From an uncultured Chlorobiaceae bacterium (GTDB lineage: Bacteria; Bacteroidota; Chlorobiia; Chlorobiales; Chlorobiaceae): a DNA stretch of 64,000 bases. Positions 25,502-33,667 of this stretch are shown here, piece by piece. Position 1 is the stretch's first letter; each line of letters starts with the position of its first letter. Where the stretch lies: assembly GCA_903994525.1 (NCBI GenBank), contig CAJEXW010000002.1, positions 1 to 64,000 on the forward strand, in the 5' to 3' direction. The position numbers and the translations under genes are program-made. The notes below the pieces were generated by a model. It had not been told where the DNA came from. It ran no database searches and saw only the letters and a list, made by a program, of their open reading frames with translations.

Positions 25502-27213
25502 AGAATTGAGGAGTACTTCGCTCGATCCGAAAGCACTTCTACCGCTTTTTTCACAACCTTGTCATTGTTGAGCTCCGCGCCCCTTGCGAGTTGAGAATTG
25601 TAATGGCGAAAAATTTCAACCTCAAGAGACTTCGCAACATCACTGTCCTCACGAGCAATTTCGCGGTTCTTCAATCGATCAAGATCCTGCTGGATCACAT
25701 CAAAACTTTTCAAACGACTCTCACTGATTTCAGGCTCAGCTCTCTTGATACTCTCTTTAAGATCGTTAAAGCGTCGTTCCGTATCAGGGATATAGACAAA
25801 TTTTCTTTTCGTGAGGAAGTCGTTGAAGGAGGCCAAAAGCTGTAGAGGCTCAAGTGGTAACGGGGGCTTAATCGGGTAAGCAGAACAGAACTCCGTTGCG
25901 AAAAGGAACAGCATCCCTTTTCTGCGAAGTTCGGTAAGATAGAACGAGCCAGCAGGTTCAGACATTTCAATATCGGGAGAGATGCCACCCCCACCGTACA
26001 CTTTGCGACCTCCTTTGGTAAAGAAACTCTGCGACGATGTGTCCCCACGATCCCTGGAAAGTACCTTGCGTGAGCTACTCATTGGCTTCACCTCTTTCTG
26101 GATCAACCGGCCTGAGGGGGTATAATATTTCGCTATGGTGAGTTTCACTGAACTATCATAAGAGATCCGCACAACAGATTGTACCAGCCCTTTACCAAAA
26201 GAGCGCTCACCGATAACAACACCTCGATCCAGATCCTGCACCACTCCAGAGACGATCTCCGATGCGGAGGCGCTGTGGGCGTTGATAAGCAAAGCAAGGG
26301 GAAGCTCTGATGCAAGGGGCCTCTCCTCTGTCAAATAAGACTTCGTCATCTCCGGCAGTCGTCCCTGCAAAGAGACAACCTTGCTGCCCTGGTTAAGAAA
26401 AACAGAGGCGACATCAACAGCCGCATTCAACAGCCCCCCGGGATTGTTTCGAAGATCCAGAATAACCCCTTTCAGTGCTATTCTGCGCTCCTGAGCCTGC
26501 TTGATCAACGCCTGCAATGCTTCGCGAAGCTCAACTGCCGAATGGGTACCAAAACTCTTCATTTCGATATAACCAACGCCGTCGATAATCCCGGAATAAC
26601 TCACAGTATTGACGCGGACATCCTCCCGTACCAGAACGACCGTAAAAAGAGGCACCCCTTTGCGCTCAAGTTGCAACGTCACCCTGGAACCTGCTGGCCC
26701 CTTGATTTCCCCTCGCACCTCTTCAGGAAGCGTCTTCCTGGTCTCTTTGTTGTTGATGGCTACAATACTGTCGCCGACCTTGATCCCCGCCTTGGCGGCT
26801 GAATGGCCCTCAGTGACCGAAGTGACGAAAAACATGCCATCAAGAGAGGCAATCGTTATCCCCACACCAACATACTGGCCGCTGGTCTGCTCATCAAGCT
26901 CACCGGCATCCTCTTCATTCAAAAAAACCGTATAAGGGTCAAGGGTACGAAGCATTCCGTCAATACCAGCATACATGAACTCGCTGGCGTTGATGGGATC
27001 GACATAATTTTTAGAGACCTCGCGATAGACCTCTCCAAGCAGATCAATACTTTTGACAATATCAAAATATTCTTTGTCAGGAGGAGGCTCCTGGGCCGTG
27101 GCGAGTAACGGCAAACCAACCGTACAAAAAAGGGCAACAACAAGAGTCCGTACCCTTATCCGAAAAGAAAATCTTCTCAGGCCTCCCCCACTCTTTTCCC
27201 TGTTATGATGCAT
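25477..27213 (-). CDS. C-terminal processing peptidase (S41, CtpA/Prc-like)
   Basis: This encodes 578 aa. A hydrophobic N-terminal segment (VRTLVVALFCTVGLPLLATA) acts as signal or anchor. The PDZ domain spans about 110-190 (YVGVGITIASLDGMFF), followed by the S41 protease core. The Ser-Lys dyad appears as SASASEI (S316 by the 25-residue spacing) and FGKGLVQ (K341). Such proteases trim C-termini of periplasmic or membrane proteins, in phototrophs including reaction-centre components. A C-terminal extension of about 150 residues is rich in charged helices. It is followed by nothing on its strand; dapD lies 11 bases upstream and may be co-transcribed. Confidence 0.93.
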   Translation of the reverse strand: MHHNREKSGGGLRRFSFRIRVRTLVVALFCTVGLPLLATAQEPPPDKEYFDIVKSIDLLGEVYREVSKNYVDPINASEFMYAGIDGMLRTLDPYTVFLNEEDAGELDEQTSGQYVGVGITIASLDGMFFVTSVTEGHSAAKAGIKVGDSIVAINNKETRKTLPEEVRGEIKGPAGSRVTLQLERKGVPLFTVVLVREDVRVNTVSYSGIIDGVGYIEMKSFGTHSAVELREALQALIKQAQERRIALKGVILDLRNNPGGLLNAAVDVASVFLNQGSKVVSLQGRLPEMTKSYLTEERPLASELPLALLINAHSASASEIVSGVVQDLDRGVVIGERSFGKGLVQSVVRISYDSSVKLTIAKYYTPSGRLIQKEVKPMSSSRKVLSRDRGDTSSQSFFTKGGRKVYGGGGISPDIEMSEPAGSFYLTELRRKGMLFLFATEFCSAYPIKPPLPLEPLQLLASFNDFLTKRKFVYIPDTERRFNDLKESIKRAEPEISESRLKSFDVIQQDLDRLKNREIAREDSDVAKSLEVEIFRHYNSQLARGAELNNDKVVKKAVEVLSDRAKYSSILQPAVPVN

Positions 27214-27224
27214 AAGTAATAGCG

Positions 27225-28088
27225 TTACCTGAGAGCCTCCTCAAGAGCTGTTGCGCTGTCAGTTCGTTCATCACGATACTTGATAATCATCGGTGTATAG
27301 AGCGACAGACCATGCTCGGCAGCAAAATCGCCCTTGACTCTTCTTGAACCGGCCACAACAACTGCCCCGGCAGGAATCACCAGAGGTCCGCCAGCGCTTT
27401 TTCTATAAATAGCATTCCGGACAAGATCGTAGACAGGCGTTGAACCGTTCAGGATTACCCCTGTACCGATAACCGCCCGCTCGCGAACAATGGTGCCCTC
27501 ATAAATACCACAGTTACCACCAACCATCACCTCATCCTCAATAATAACAGGCATAGCTCCAACAGGCTCCAGTACCCCACCAACTTGCACTGCCGCCGAA
27601 AGATGCACCTTTTTGCCCACCTGCGCACAGCTCCCTACAAGAGCATGGGAATCAATCATTGTCCCCTCGTCAACGTAAGCGCCGACATTTACATAGGCTG
27701 GCGGCATCATGACGACGGTCGGGGCCAGGTATGAACCATCCCGTACCGAGGAGCCCCCTGGAACAATACGAACATTGTCTGCAAGACTGAACCTTTTCAG
27801 CGGCCAGGTATCCTTGTCGATAAACGCAAACCGGTTGCCCTGCTCATCAAGCGGCAAAAAACTCTCCTGCAATCTGCCAAGGCGCATACCAAGCAGAATT
27901 CCCTGCTTTACCCAGGAGTTGACAACCCAATCATCGCCAGACTTTTCAGCAGCCCGCACCCGACCTTCGTTCAGCAACTGCTTGAACTGATCAAAATGCA
28001 CCCGTGCCTCGGGATTTTCCCGGAGTTCTGCCGCGCCAAGTAAAGACAAAGCAAGAATGGACTCTTTCAGAGCATCATACTGTCCCAT
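27225..28088 (-). CDS. dapD: 2,3,4,5-Tetrahydropyridine-2,6-dicarboxylate N-succinyltransferase
   Basis: This encodes 287 aa. The left-handed beta-helix hexapeptide region runs from about [17 protein letters not shown] through [20 protein letters not shown] and [18 protein letters not shown], with the DapD-specific [17 protein letters not shown]. It succinylates tetrahydrodipicolinate in the lysine/diaminopimelate pathway. It sits between the RNase E/G gene (24 bases upstream) and the S41 protease gene (11 bases downstream), so the three minus-strand genes probably form an operon. Confidence 0.95.
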   Translation of the reverse strand: MGQYDALKESILALSLLGAAELRENPEARVHFDQFKQLLNEGRVRAAEKSGDDWVVNSWVKQGILLGMRLGRLQESFLPLDEQGNRFAFIDKDTWPLKRFSLADNVRIVPGGSSVRDGSYLAPTVVMMPPAYVNVGAYVDEGTMIDSHALVGSCAQVGKKVHLSAAVQVGGVLEPVGAMPVIIEDEVMVGGNCGIYEGTIVRERAVIGTGVILNGSTPVYDLVRNAIYRKSAGGPLVIPAGAVVVAGSRRVKGDFAAEHGLSLYTPMIIKYRDERTDSATALEEALR

Positions 28089-28112
28089 AACACATCTTAA
28101 ACCTCTTAACTG

Positions 28113-29804
28113 TTATATGTCGCCATATTCGGCGGTAATATCCTTATTATTTTTGCGGGTGTAAAACCTGAAATCGTCACTTCTGAGGCTCTCGTCCGGC
28201 TTTACCCGCACAAAAAGCATGTGCTGCAGAAACCACTTCAGCTCCGTCTTCAGGTCGCTATTCTGTAATGGCTCAATCACGGTCGGGCTAACGTAGAGGT
28301 CAAGCTGCTGAAACTGCAGGGAGTGCTGCAACGCATACTTACGCAACCATCGTTCAATCTGGTTGATGGTGGTAAACCTTGCCTGCACCACACCGCTTCC
28401 TCCACAGGCGGGGCACTGATCGCCCATACGCTGCATCAGGCTTGGGCGAATTCTTTCTCGGGTAATCTGCATGATGCCAAAATCAGACATCGGCAGAATG
28501 TTGGATTTTGCCCGATCATTGCGCAGCTCCGTCTTCATAGAATCATAGACCTTCTTGGCATTCTTCTGGTCGAGCATATCAATAAAATCAACAACAATAA
28601 TGCCGCCAATATCCCGTAACCGCAACTGTCGAACAACTTCACGAGCCGCCTCAAGATTGGTCTTCAGGGAGTTCTCCTCCTGCTCCCGCTTTGCCGCATA
28701 GCGACCGCTGTTGACATCAACCACCACCATCGCCTCGGTATGCTCGATAATAATATAGCCACCCGACTTGAGCCACACCTTGCGCGAAAAGATCGATTCG
28801 ACATCCTTGGCAATTCCATAGCCCTCAAAAAGTGGCAGCTTCCCCTGATAAAGCACGACGTTTTTCACCATCTCCGGTGCCGCCCACTGAATATAGTTGA
28901 GTGTCTCCTGATGTATAACCGGTGAATTGGCTACAATTTCGCCAACATCAGAGGTAAGAGAGTCGCGCAGCACACTGGAGATAATGGTATCCTCCTTAAA
29001 AATCAACTGGGGAGGGGCAGCATCCTGCAACTGCACCTCAATCTGCGTCCACTTGGCAAGCAGCTTTTCAAGATCCTGCTTCAGCAACGTCTCCTCCTGA
29101 TCTTCGGCAACAGTGCGGATAATTGCCCCAAAACCTTCAGGAAGCATGGAGCGCACCAGCTTTTTTAGCCTTGACCGCTCCTTGCGGGCAATTACCCGAC
29201 GGGAGACCGCAACCTGGCCGCCTCCAAAAGGAAGCAATACCATAAAACGACCGGCAATGGTAATATCAGAGGTGAGACGCGAACCCTTGCTGCTGATCGG
29301 CTCCTTGATCACCTGCACCAGAATGGAGTCATTCGGTTTGAGCTTGCCGGCAATCATCTGGGTATACGACTGCCTTTTATCTGCACGCTCCTGCTCATCT
29401 GCCGAAGGGGTTTTGCTGCCACTCCGGGCTTGCGGCTTTACTGCTGCAGCAGCCGCAGGCTCAACATCAGCTCGAACAGACAGCGGAGCATCTTCGCCAT
29501 CCTCCGCTGTACCGTTCTCCTCATCATCCTCATCATCCTCAATCAATGCTCGATAATCCTCGTTGGTGGTACCCACGTCCGAAAAATGGAGAAACCCGTC
29601 AGACTTCTGACCTATATCAACAAAAGCAGCCTTCAACCCCTCAACAACTTTGTGCACTCGGCCAAGATAAATATCACCGATACTCCTCCGGCTCTCGGGA
29701 CGCTCAATAATCAACTCAACCAGACGACCCTCTTCAACTAACGCAACCTGTATCTCGTCGCCGGTCTTGTTCATCAACAACTGCTTATTCGAACTTTTCT
29801 TCAT
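28113..29804 (-). CDS. rng: Ribonuclease E/G family endoribonuclease
   Basis: This encodes 563 aa. The N-terminal S1 region ([37 protein letters not shown]) is interrupted at about residues 85-145 by a low-complexity insert rich in Asp/Glu and Ala. The RNase H-like and DNase I-like catalytic parts follow ([10 protein letters not shown] and [13 protein letters not shown] with the metal-binding Asp), then the zinc link CPACGGSG. It processes rRNA and degrades mRNA. There is no long C-terminal degradosome scaffold, so it is closer to RNase G in size. It heads a probable operon with dapD and the protease. Confidence 0.9.
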   Translation of the reverse strand: MKKSSNKQLLMNKTGDEIQVALVEEGRLVELIIERPESRRSIGDIYLGRVHKVVEGLKAAFVDIGQKSDGFLHFSDVGTTNEDYRALIEDDEDDEENGTAEDGEDAPLSVRADVEPAAAAAVKPQARSGSKTPSADEQERADKRQSYTQMIAGKLKPNDSILVQVIKEPISSKGSRLTSDITIAGRFMVLLPFGGGQVAVSRRVIARKERSRLKKLVRSMLPEGFGAIIRTVAEDQEETLLKQDLEKLLAKWTQIEVQLQDAAPPQLIFKEDTIISSVLRDSLTSDVGEIVANSPVIHQETLNYIQWAAPEMVKNVVLYQGKLPLFEGYGIAKDVESIFSRKVWLKSGGYIIIEHTEAMVVVDVNSGRYAAKREQEENSLKTNLEAAREVVRQLRLRDIGGIIVVDFIDMLDQKNAKKVYDSMKTELRNDRAKSNILPMSDFGIMQITRERIRPSLMQRMGDQCPACGGSGVVQARFTTINQIERWLRKYALQHSLQFQQLDLYVSPTVIEPLQNSDLKTELKWFLQHMLFVRVKPDESLRSDDFRFYTRKNNKDITAEYGDI

Positions 29805-29852
29805 TCGTTAACTCTTTTTATAATGGGTCAATAATGTCTTTTCAGTGAAGTC

Positions 29853-30134
29853 ATGCAGTCACAACAGCAGGCCAGCAGAAACACTGCCCGCAAAGGGGCG
29901 GAAGATAGACAAGCAAAGATAATAAATTATAGAAGGAAACAGCAACCACAGCTTTCTCTTTGCAGTGGAACCGAGACCTACGAAATTGTCCCTGCACGAA
30001 AAATCAGTGACACCGACCGATATTTCTCTGATCCGAAGGTTATTGAGGCGATTGAACGAGGGAAAGCCGATGCAAAAGCTGGCAGGGTTACGAGGATAAC
30101 TGATCCAGCCGATCCATGGGCAAGTATTTTATAG
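29853..30134 (+). CDS. Antitoxin of a YoeB-type TA module
   Basis: This encodes up to 93 aa. The C-terminal half (DPKVIEAIERGKADAKAGRV and ITDPADPWASIL) looks like the helix and tail of small antitoxins that pair with YoeB/Txe toxins. The last 19 bases overlap the toxin start. The N-terminal part is unremarkable, and internal starts are possible because the ribosome binding site ahead of 29853 is weak. The partner toxin carries a nonsense codon, so this is probably an orphan. Family assignment is from neighbourhood and tail pattern only. Confidence 0.55.
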   Translation: MQSQQQASRNTARKGAEDRQAKIINYRRKQQPQLSLCSGTETYEIVPARKISDTDRYFSDPKVIEAIERGKADAKAGRVTRITDPADPWASIL

Positions 30135-30397
30135 ACATCACTGACCAAGCCAGGGAGGATATCAGGCACTGGAATAAAGTTGGTGATGAGGTTATTCTCA
30201 AAAAGATTACGCGTATTCTTTTTGAATTATCCGAGCATCCAAAAGAGGGGACAGGCAGAGTGGAGCAATGACGAGAAAATCTTGCTGGATGCTGGTCAAG
30301 AAGGCTTAATCACCAGCATCGAATGGTTTACGAGATCAATGATCGTACGGTAACTGTCCTGGTACTCTCTTTGCGAGGCCATTATGGAGACTCTTGA
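30116..30397 (+). pseudogene. yoeB: YoeB/Txe toxin inactivated by an in-frame TGA
   Basis: The frame from ATG 30116 reads MGKYFIDITDQAREDIRHWN through HPKEGTGRVEQ, stops at TGA 30269-30271, and continues unshifted as RENLAGCWSRRLNHQHRMVY to a natural TGA at 30395-30397. The post-stop part contains the YoeB catalytic region (LAG-x-WSRR-x-x-x-x-HR-x-VY), so one codon change, probably from a Leu TTA, killed the gene. YoeB toxins cleave mRNA on the ribosome. The N-terminal fragment of 51 residues lacks the active site. Confidence 0.88.
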
Positions 30398-30399
30398 AA

Positions 30400-30564
30400 C
30401 GTGTCATCATCGAGAAAAGATGCCCAAGGGTACGAATTTTTCTGAACGGGATACGTGCCGTCTTTCACAGGCCGCATCCTGAAAAAGAGTGCGATAAAGG
30501 TGTTCTTAAATCAGTGAGACGTTTTTTACAAGAAGCAGGAATGGACTACCATGCTGAACTATAA
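30400..30564 (+). pseudogene. hicA: HicA toxin C-terminal remnant
   Basis: The open frame directly after the yoeB remnant reads RVRIFLNGIRAVFHRPHPEK and then KGVLKSVRRFLQEAGM, matching the C-terminal half of HicA toxins of the type paired with COG4226 HicB proteins (RGSRVR...AVFHRPHP...VRRFL). The N-terminal ~45 residues, including the usual start, are missing at the junction with yoeB. The end overlaps the hicB start by 14 bases, preserving the operon geometry. HicA is a dsRBD-like mRNA interferase whose catalytic His lies in the missing or altered half, so this remnant is likely inactive. Confidence 0.75.
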
Positions 30565-30868
30565 AGGTTATACCGGGCATATTGAATTTGATGATGAAGC
30601 GGGACTGTTTCATGGAGAAGTTCTTGACACAAAAGATGTTGTCACTTTTCAGGGACGGAGTGTTGATGAAATCGTGCAAGCCTTCAGGGACTCAGTCGAT
30701 GATTATCTTGATTTTTATGCTGGACGGGGAGAAAAACCGGATAAGCCATTTTCCGGCAAATTTGTGCTGCGAATGAATCCTGAACTACACCACACCATCC
30801 ATCTCAAGGCAGTCAAAGCAGGGAAAAGCCTGAACAAATGGGTCAACGATACGCTTCAATCGGCATGA
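30551..30868 (+). CDS. hicB: HicB-family antitoxin
   Basis: This encodes 105 aa: MLNYKGYTGHIEFDDEAGLF with the partial RNase H-like HicB fold, GEVLDTKDVVTFQGRSVDEI, and a C-terminal ribbon-helix-helix (LRMNPELHHTIHLKAVKAGK, then SLNKWVNDTL). HicB neutralises HicA and represses the operon through the C-terminal DNA-binding domain. The gene is complete while its toxin partner upstream is truncated, so it is an orphan that may still bind DNA. Bases 30869-31024 downstream show no further gene. Confidence 0.9.
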   Translation: MLNYKGYTGHIEFDDEAGLFHGEVLDTKDVVTFQGRSVDEIVQAFRDSVDDYLDFYAGRGEKPDKPFSGKFVLRMNPELHHTIHLKAVKAGKSLNKWVNDTLQSA

Positions 30869-30993
30869 AGGGTTATTGCGCTTTTTTTAATGGGAACAGG
30901 GCTTTTTGGACGAGTGTTAATGGATCACAGCCAATCATTTTCTACTTTACAAAATGCGTTGAACGCCATACAGATTTTTTTATAACTGTGCGC

Positions 30994-31052
30994 AGTATCC
31001 AACAGCTCTCGTTGAAACTCGATATTACTGTTTTGGATAGTAACCACCTGTC
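30994..31052. repeat. ~58-bp dispersed repeat, copy 1
   Basis: This segment is nearly identical to 34612-34671, with a perfect 33-base core starting at CAGCTCTCGTTGAAACTCG, a few substitutions and one single-base indel. On the minus strand it includes the last codons (GGYY) and the stop of the AAA_4 remnant plus some sequence beyond, so it marks the 3' end of a formerly repeated gene type. Confidence 0.85.
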
Positions 31053-31276
31053 TTTGATGATCCAATGAATTCTATCTGCACGGCTTCTCGTCATTGTTTA
31101 AGCCAGCGCTCGAGGTTCTTGGGAGAGGTATTCATCAATTCAGCTAATGCAGGAACTCGCATACCCTGGCGTTGTTTTATAAGTTCAACAAGTGCATTTA
31201 CTCCCTCACCCACCGCGCCATGCCGCTCATAGAACATCTGATACAAAAGTGAAAAAATGAGAGCCAGTCGCGCCAA
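31025..31276 (-). pseudogene. C-terminal remnant of an AAA_4-type protein with in-frame TGA
   Basis: The minus strand reads GVNALVELIKQRQGMRVPAL, AELMNTSPKNLERWLKQ, then TGA (31091-31093), and continues in the same frame as REAVQIEFIGSSKTGGYYPK to a TAA at 31025-31027. The winged-helix followed by a K-TGGYY ending parallels the tail of the intact AlbA_2/AAA_4 protein at 2426-3871 (GPKKGGYW). All upstream domains are missing. The nonsense codon lies in the 12-mer CAATGACGAGAA, which is identical to the one that kills yoeB 800 bases away. Bases 31277-31406 contain nothing recognisable. Confidence 0.7.
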
Positions 31277-31406
31277 AGTGGCCAGAACTATCCAGCCGAT
31301 CCACAGGTAACTGTTGTATAGACCTCACTGGTCAGACATAAGTGGATATCAGCCGCTGACACATTGGCCACCCGCCAACAACCGGCGGCAATTTTGCTCT
31401 GCCTCT

Positions 31407-31889
31407 TTATTCTTCTTGGTCTATAAGCAGAACCAGCGGTCTCTCGTTCAAATGCCGTAGCACGCCAAAAAGTTGATCCTCACTTTCCACAATGGTAACA
31501 GCAACACCAAGTGCAGTGCATAGCTGTTGAAACCCATCCGGCAAGAGTAATGTCCCGCCTGCCGGAAATAGCAGAGTAATCGGAGGCTTCATGCACTTCA
31601 AAAGTTCCGCCAAACGCTTGAGGTCATCTTCAAATGTCTGCTGACTCGCTTGTTTTATCGTTATCAGCAGAGTAAAGCTCTTGAGCAAATCATAAAGGTC
31701 GCCAGTCAAGCAGCCCACCGTCAGTGACGACAGTGGCTCCTTGCCCGTCGATTGCTTGACAACCCTCTTTATGGCACGGCGTGTCAAGGGGTTAACGCTT
31801 GGGGTTTTGACGGATAACGGCATAAAATCTCCTCTGGTTTGAATGAATTGAATATCGCCATCTTCCCTACGAACAATACTGTGGTACAA
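31407..31889 (-). CDS. Hypothetical protein, N-terminally truncated
   Basis: This encodes up to 160 aa from a TTG at 31889; an internal ATG (MPLSVKTPSV) is an alternative. I do not recognise the family. The reading has a mixed alpha/beta pattern, with SFTLLITIKQASQQTFEDDL and PPITLLFPAGGTLLLPDGF. Upstream in frame it continues as GWTLDAESDHL before a stop, and a second, decayed copy of the same 5' region at 33279-33614 preserves a longer N-terminus (MVTIVSDKHPAGRFDTQSIY). This gene has therefore lost about 50 N-terminal residues at a junction near 31925. It may or may not be expressed. Confidence 0.5.
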   Translation of the reverse strand: MYHSIVRREDGDIQFIQTRGDFMPLSVKTPSVNPLTRRAIKRVVKQSTGKEPLSSLTVGCLTGDLYDLLKSFTLLITIKQASQQTFEDDLKRLAELLKCMKPPITLLFPAGGTLLLPDGFQQLCTALGVAVTIVESEDQLFGVLRHLNERPLVLLIDQEE

Positions 31890-31912
31890 ATGATCGCTTT
31901 CGGCATCGAGTG
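31791..31912. repeat. ~120-bp repeat, copy 1 (unknown gene family)
   Basis: This is a direct repeat of 33297-33472, with the second copy interrupted by about 53 extra bases. It covers codons around HSIVRRED-x-DIQFIQ-x-RGD of the unknown protein. Confidence 0.85.
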
Positions 31913-31959
31913 TCCACCCCGCAAGCGATGGGAAAGTTCAACCCTGAGAGATTAAAACA

Positions 31960-32883
31960 TTATCGTATGCTCCCCACAAGATCTTCGATCGCTGTAACAC
32001 TTAACCCTGTCACCGCTTTGATGATTTCAATCTTCGCGCCCTGTTCTATCAGCTTTAAGGCGATCGTTCTGGTTGTTTCCTCGGCACCTTGTTCTCTACC
32101 AATTTCAAGACCTTCTTCCTTGCCCTCTTCTTTGCCGGTGTAATAGCCATCACCGTAAGATGACTCAAACATGCTTGCCTGGTAGCGCAAATCATCTTGG
32201 TACTGCTCATACGCTTTTCGCTCCCCTTCCGGCAACTTCATGATGCTCAACTTCTCTTCCGCCTCTTTCAGACCTTTTGCGGTGAAGCTCTCTTTAATCT
32301 CTTCATTTTTCAGAAAGTAGATCCACTCATCAAGCCTGTCTCTGGCAATGTCATTAAAGCGATTGATTTTGATCAGGTAATATTCAGGGTAAAGCGCCTC
32401 GACACTCTCTTTCCGGAACAGTTGCTTTTGTTTTTCATTAAGTCCCAGAAGATCATGATTATGCATGCCTATAAAGCGGGTGGTGCCATGGTAGATGTAA
32501 TCGTCGCCAATGCCCAGATCAAAATAGAGAATGTTTATTGAAATGACTTTCGTGATTCCTGCATAGGGTTGCTTCTCTTTCATCCCCTCGATCACTGTTT
32601 TGGAAACACCATAAAAAATACGCTGCAGGTAGTCATACTCCCGATCATACTGTATCTCTATGATGATGATCTCCTGTTTCTGGTTGCGTACCCTGAGATC
32701 GACCCGATTAAATTTGTCGAGCTTATCATCTTTATTGCTCTCACTTTCAATGAGATCCAGGATGACGATTTCCTCTTTCAGCAGCTCGCTTAAAAAGCCT
32801 TCCAGAATCCCGAAGTTGGCTTTGCTCCGTAGCAGGCGTTTTATGGCCCAGTCGAAGGTGATCAGTTTTCTCGTATTGCTCAT
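31960..32883 (-). CDS. Rpn-family PD-(D/E)XK nuclease (recombination-promoting / putative transposase)
   Basis: This encodes 307 aa. The N-terminal ITFDWAIKRLLRSKANFGIL, then NRVDLRVRNQKQEIIIIEIQ with the D...E-x-Q nuclease core and YLQRIFYGVSKTVIEGM, is the Rpn/PDDEXK_2 transposase-like family signature. The C-terminus has an acidic helical repeat (GKEEGKEEGLEIGREQGAEE). RpnA-type proteins are Mg-dependent nucleases that promote RecA-independent recombination and have been linked to phage defence. No terminal inverted repeats are evident. Its position amid deletion junctions and dispersed repeats is suggestive, but causality is inference. Confidence 0.88.
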   Translation of the reverse strand: MSNTRKLITFDWAIKRLLRSKANFGILEGFLSELLKEEIVILDLIESESNKDDKLDKFNRVDLRVRNQKQEIIIIEIQYDREYDYLQRIFYGVSKTVIEGMKEKQPYAGITKVISINILYFDLGIGDDYIYHGTTRFIGMHNHDLLGLNEKQKQLFRKESVEALYPEYYLIKINRFNDIARDRLDEWIYFLKNEEIKESFTAKGLKEAEEKLSIMKLPEGERKAYEQYQDDLRYQASMFESSYGDGYYTGKEEGKEEGLEIGREQGAEETTRTIALKLIEQGAKIEIIKAVTGLSVTAIEDLVGSIR

Positions 32884-33278
32884 AAGCTGGTAAACTTGCG
32901 TGACGATGAACGTTTACTGTTCATCATAAAACCATAAACACCCCGATCACCCTGATACCTGATGACCTTTGGGTTGCTGACTGGAACTGCATCCATCAAC
33001 GGATGAGCGCCAGCATTACACTGTTAATATACAAAAAACAGGGTGGGACAGCAGGAACGTATTGCCTGTTCAATCCATAAATCTGCACTCACTAACGCCA
33101 GGCAAAGAGTATGGTAACGTTGACGGAAAGAAATGCCCGCGTTCAACCCAAGTATCAGTCAGGCTCCTGAATTCGTCCCAACTTGCGACCTCAAATAATA
33201 TTGATCGAGATGTTGTTCATAGGGTTCTCGTTTGTCTCCTTGATTCCATAAATCCACCACCATACAAAACCCGCGAAA
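32884..33278. other. Intergenic region without a recognisable gene
   Basis: About 395 bases upstream of the Rpn gene. It presumably contains the Rpn promoter on the minus strand. I see short open frames in several phases but no motif that resembles a known family and no strong hairpin. Confidence 0.5.
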
Positions 33279-33614
33279 TTAATTGCTATGGATGGGCTTA
33301 ACGCCTGGGGTTTTGACGGGTAACGGCATAATATCTCCTCTGTGTTGAATAAATTGAATATCGCAATCTTCCCTACAAACAATACTGCGGTGCAAATGAT
33401 TGCGCTTTTGGTATCAGTTCCGCTGAACCTTTTTCATGATTTTTCTCTGGAAATCGCTTTCGGCATCGAGTGACGCAATCATTTCACCACCCGCATTCGA
33501 CAGCCTTGCCAGACCAGCTCTTGGGATCGACTTGTTTCGGACGAATGCCAGCGGGTAAATGGACTGCGTATCGAAGCGTCCGGCGGGATGTTTATCTGAT
33601 ACTATCGTGACCAA
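33279..33614 (-). pseudogene. Second, disrupted copy of the unknown gene family
   Basis: The frame starts MVTIVSDKHPAGRFDTQSIY, continues to GGEMIASLDAESD, then breaks because about 53 bases have been inserted (roughly 33396-33450). The coding similarity resumes in another frame as HLHRSIVCREDCDIQFIQHR, GDIMPLPVKTPG, and ends at TAA 33279-33281. The resumed part matches the start of the gene at 31407-31889, so the two loci together reconstruct one ancestral protein of perhaps 210 aa: N-terminus from here, C-terminus from there. The family is not recognised. Confidence 0.7.
33297..33472. repeat. ~120-bp repeat, copy 2, split by a ~53-bp insertion
   Basis: This matches 31791-31912. The inserted stretch is flanked by similar sequences (AAAGCG-type at both edges), which suggests a local duplication or filler insertion rather than a mobile element. 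Confidence 0.8.
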
Positions 33615-33667
33615 TGTCCCGTACTCAAAGAAGCACTTCTTCGAGTACGGGAAAGGTTAGCAGGCCA

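Noticed and set aside
30116..30397. Selenocysteine decoding of the TGA in yoeB
   Set aside because: No reason for Sec at this non-catalytic, normally Leu position; no SECIS-like hairpin was apparent after the codon; simple nonsense mutation is more economical.
31960..32883. Rpn gene as a complete insertion sequence
   Set aside because: I could not find terminal inverted repeats or target-site duplications around it; the family often occurs as a stand-alone gene.
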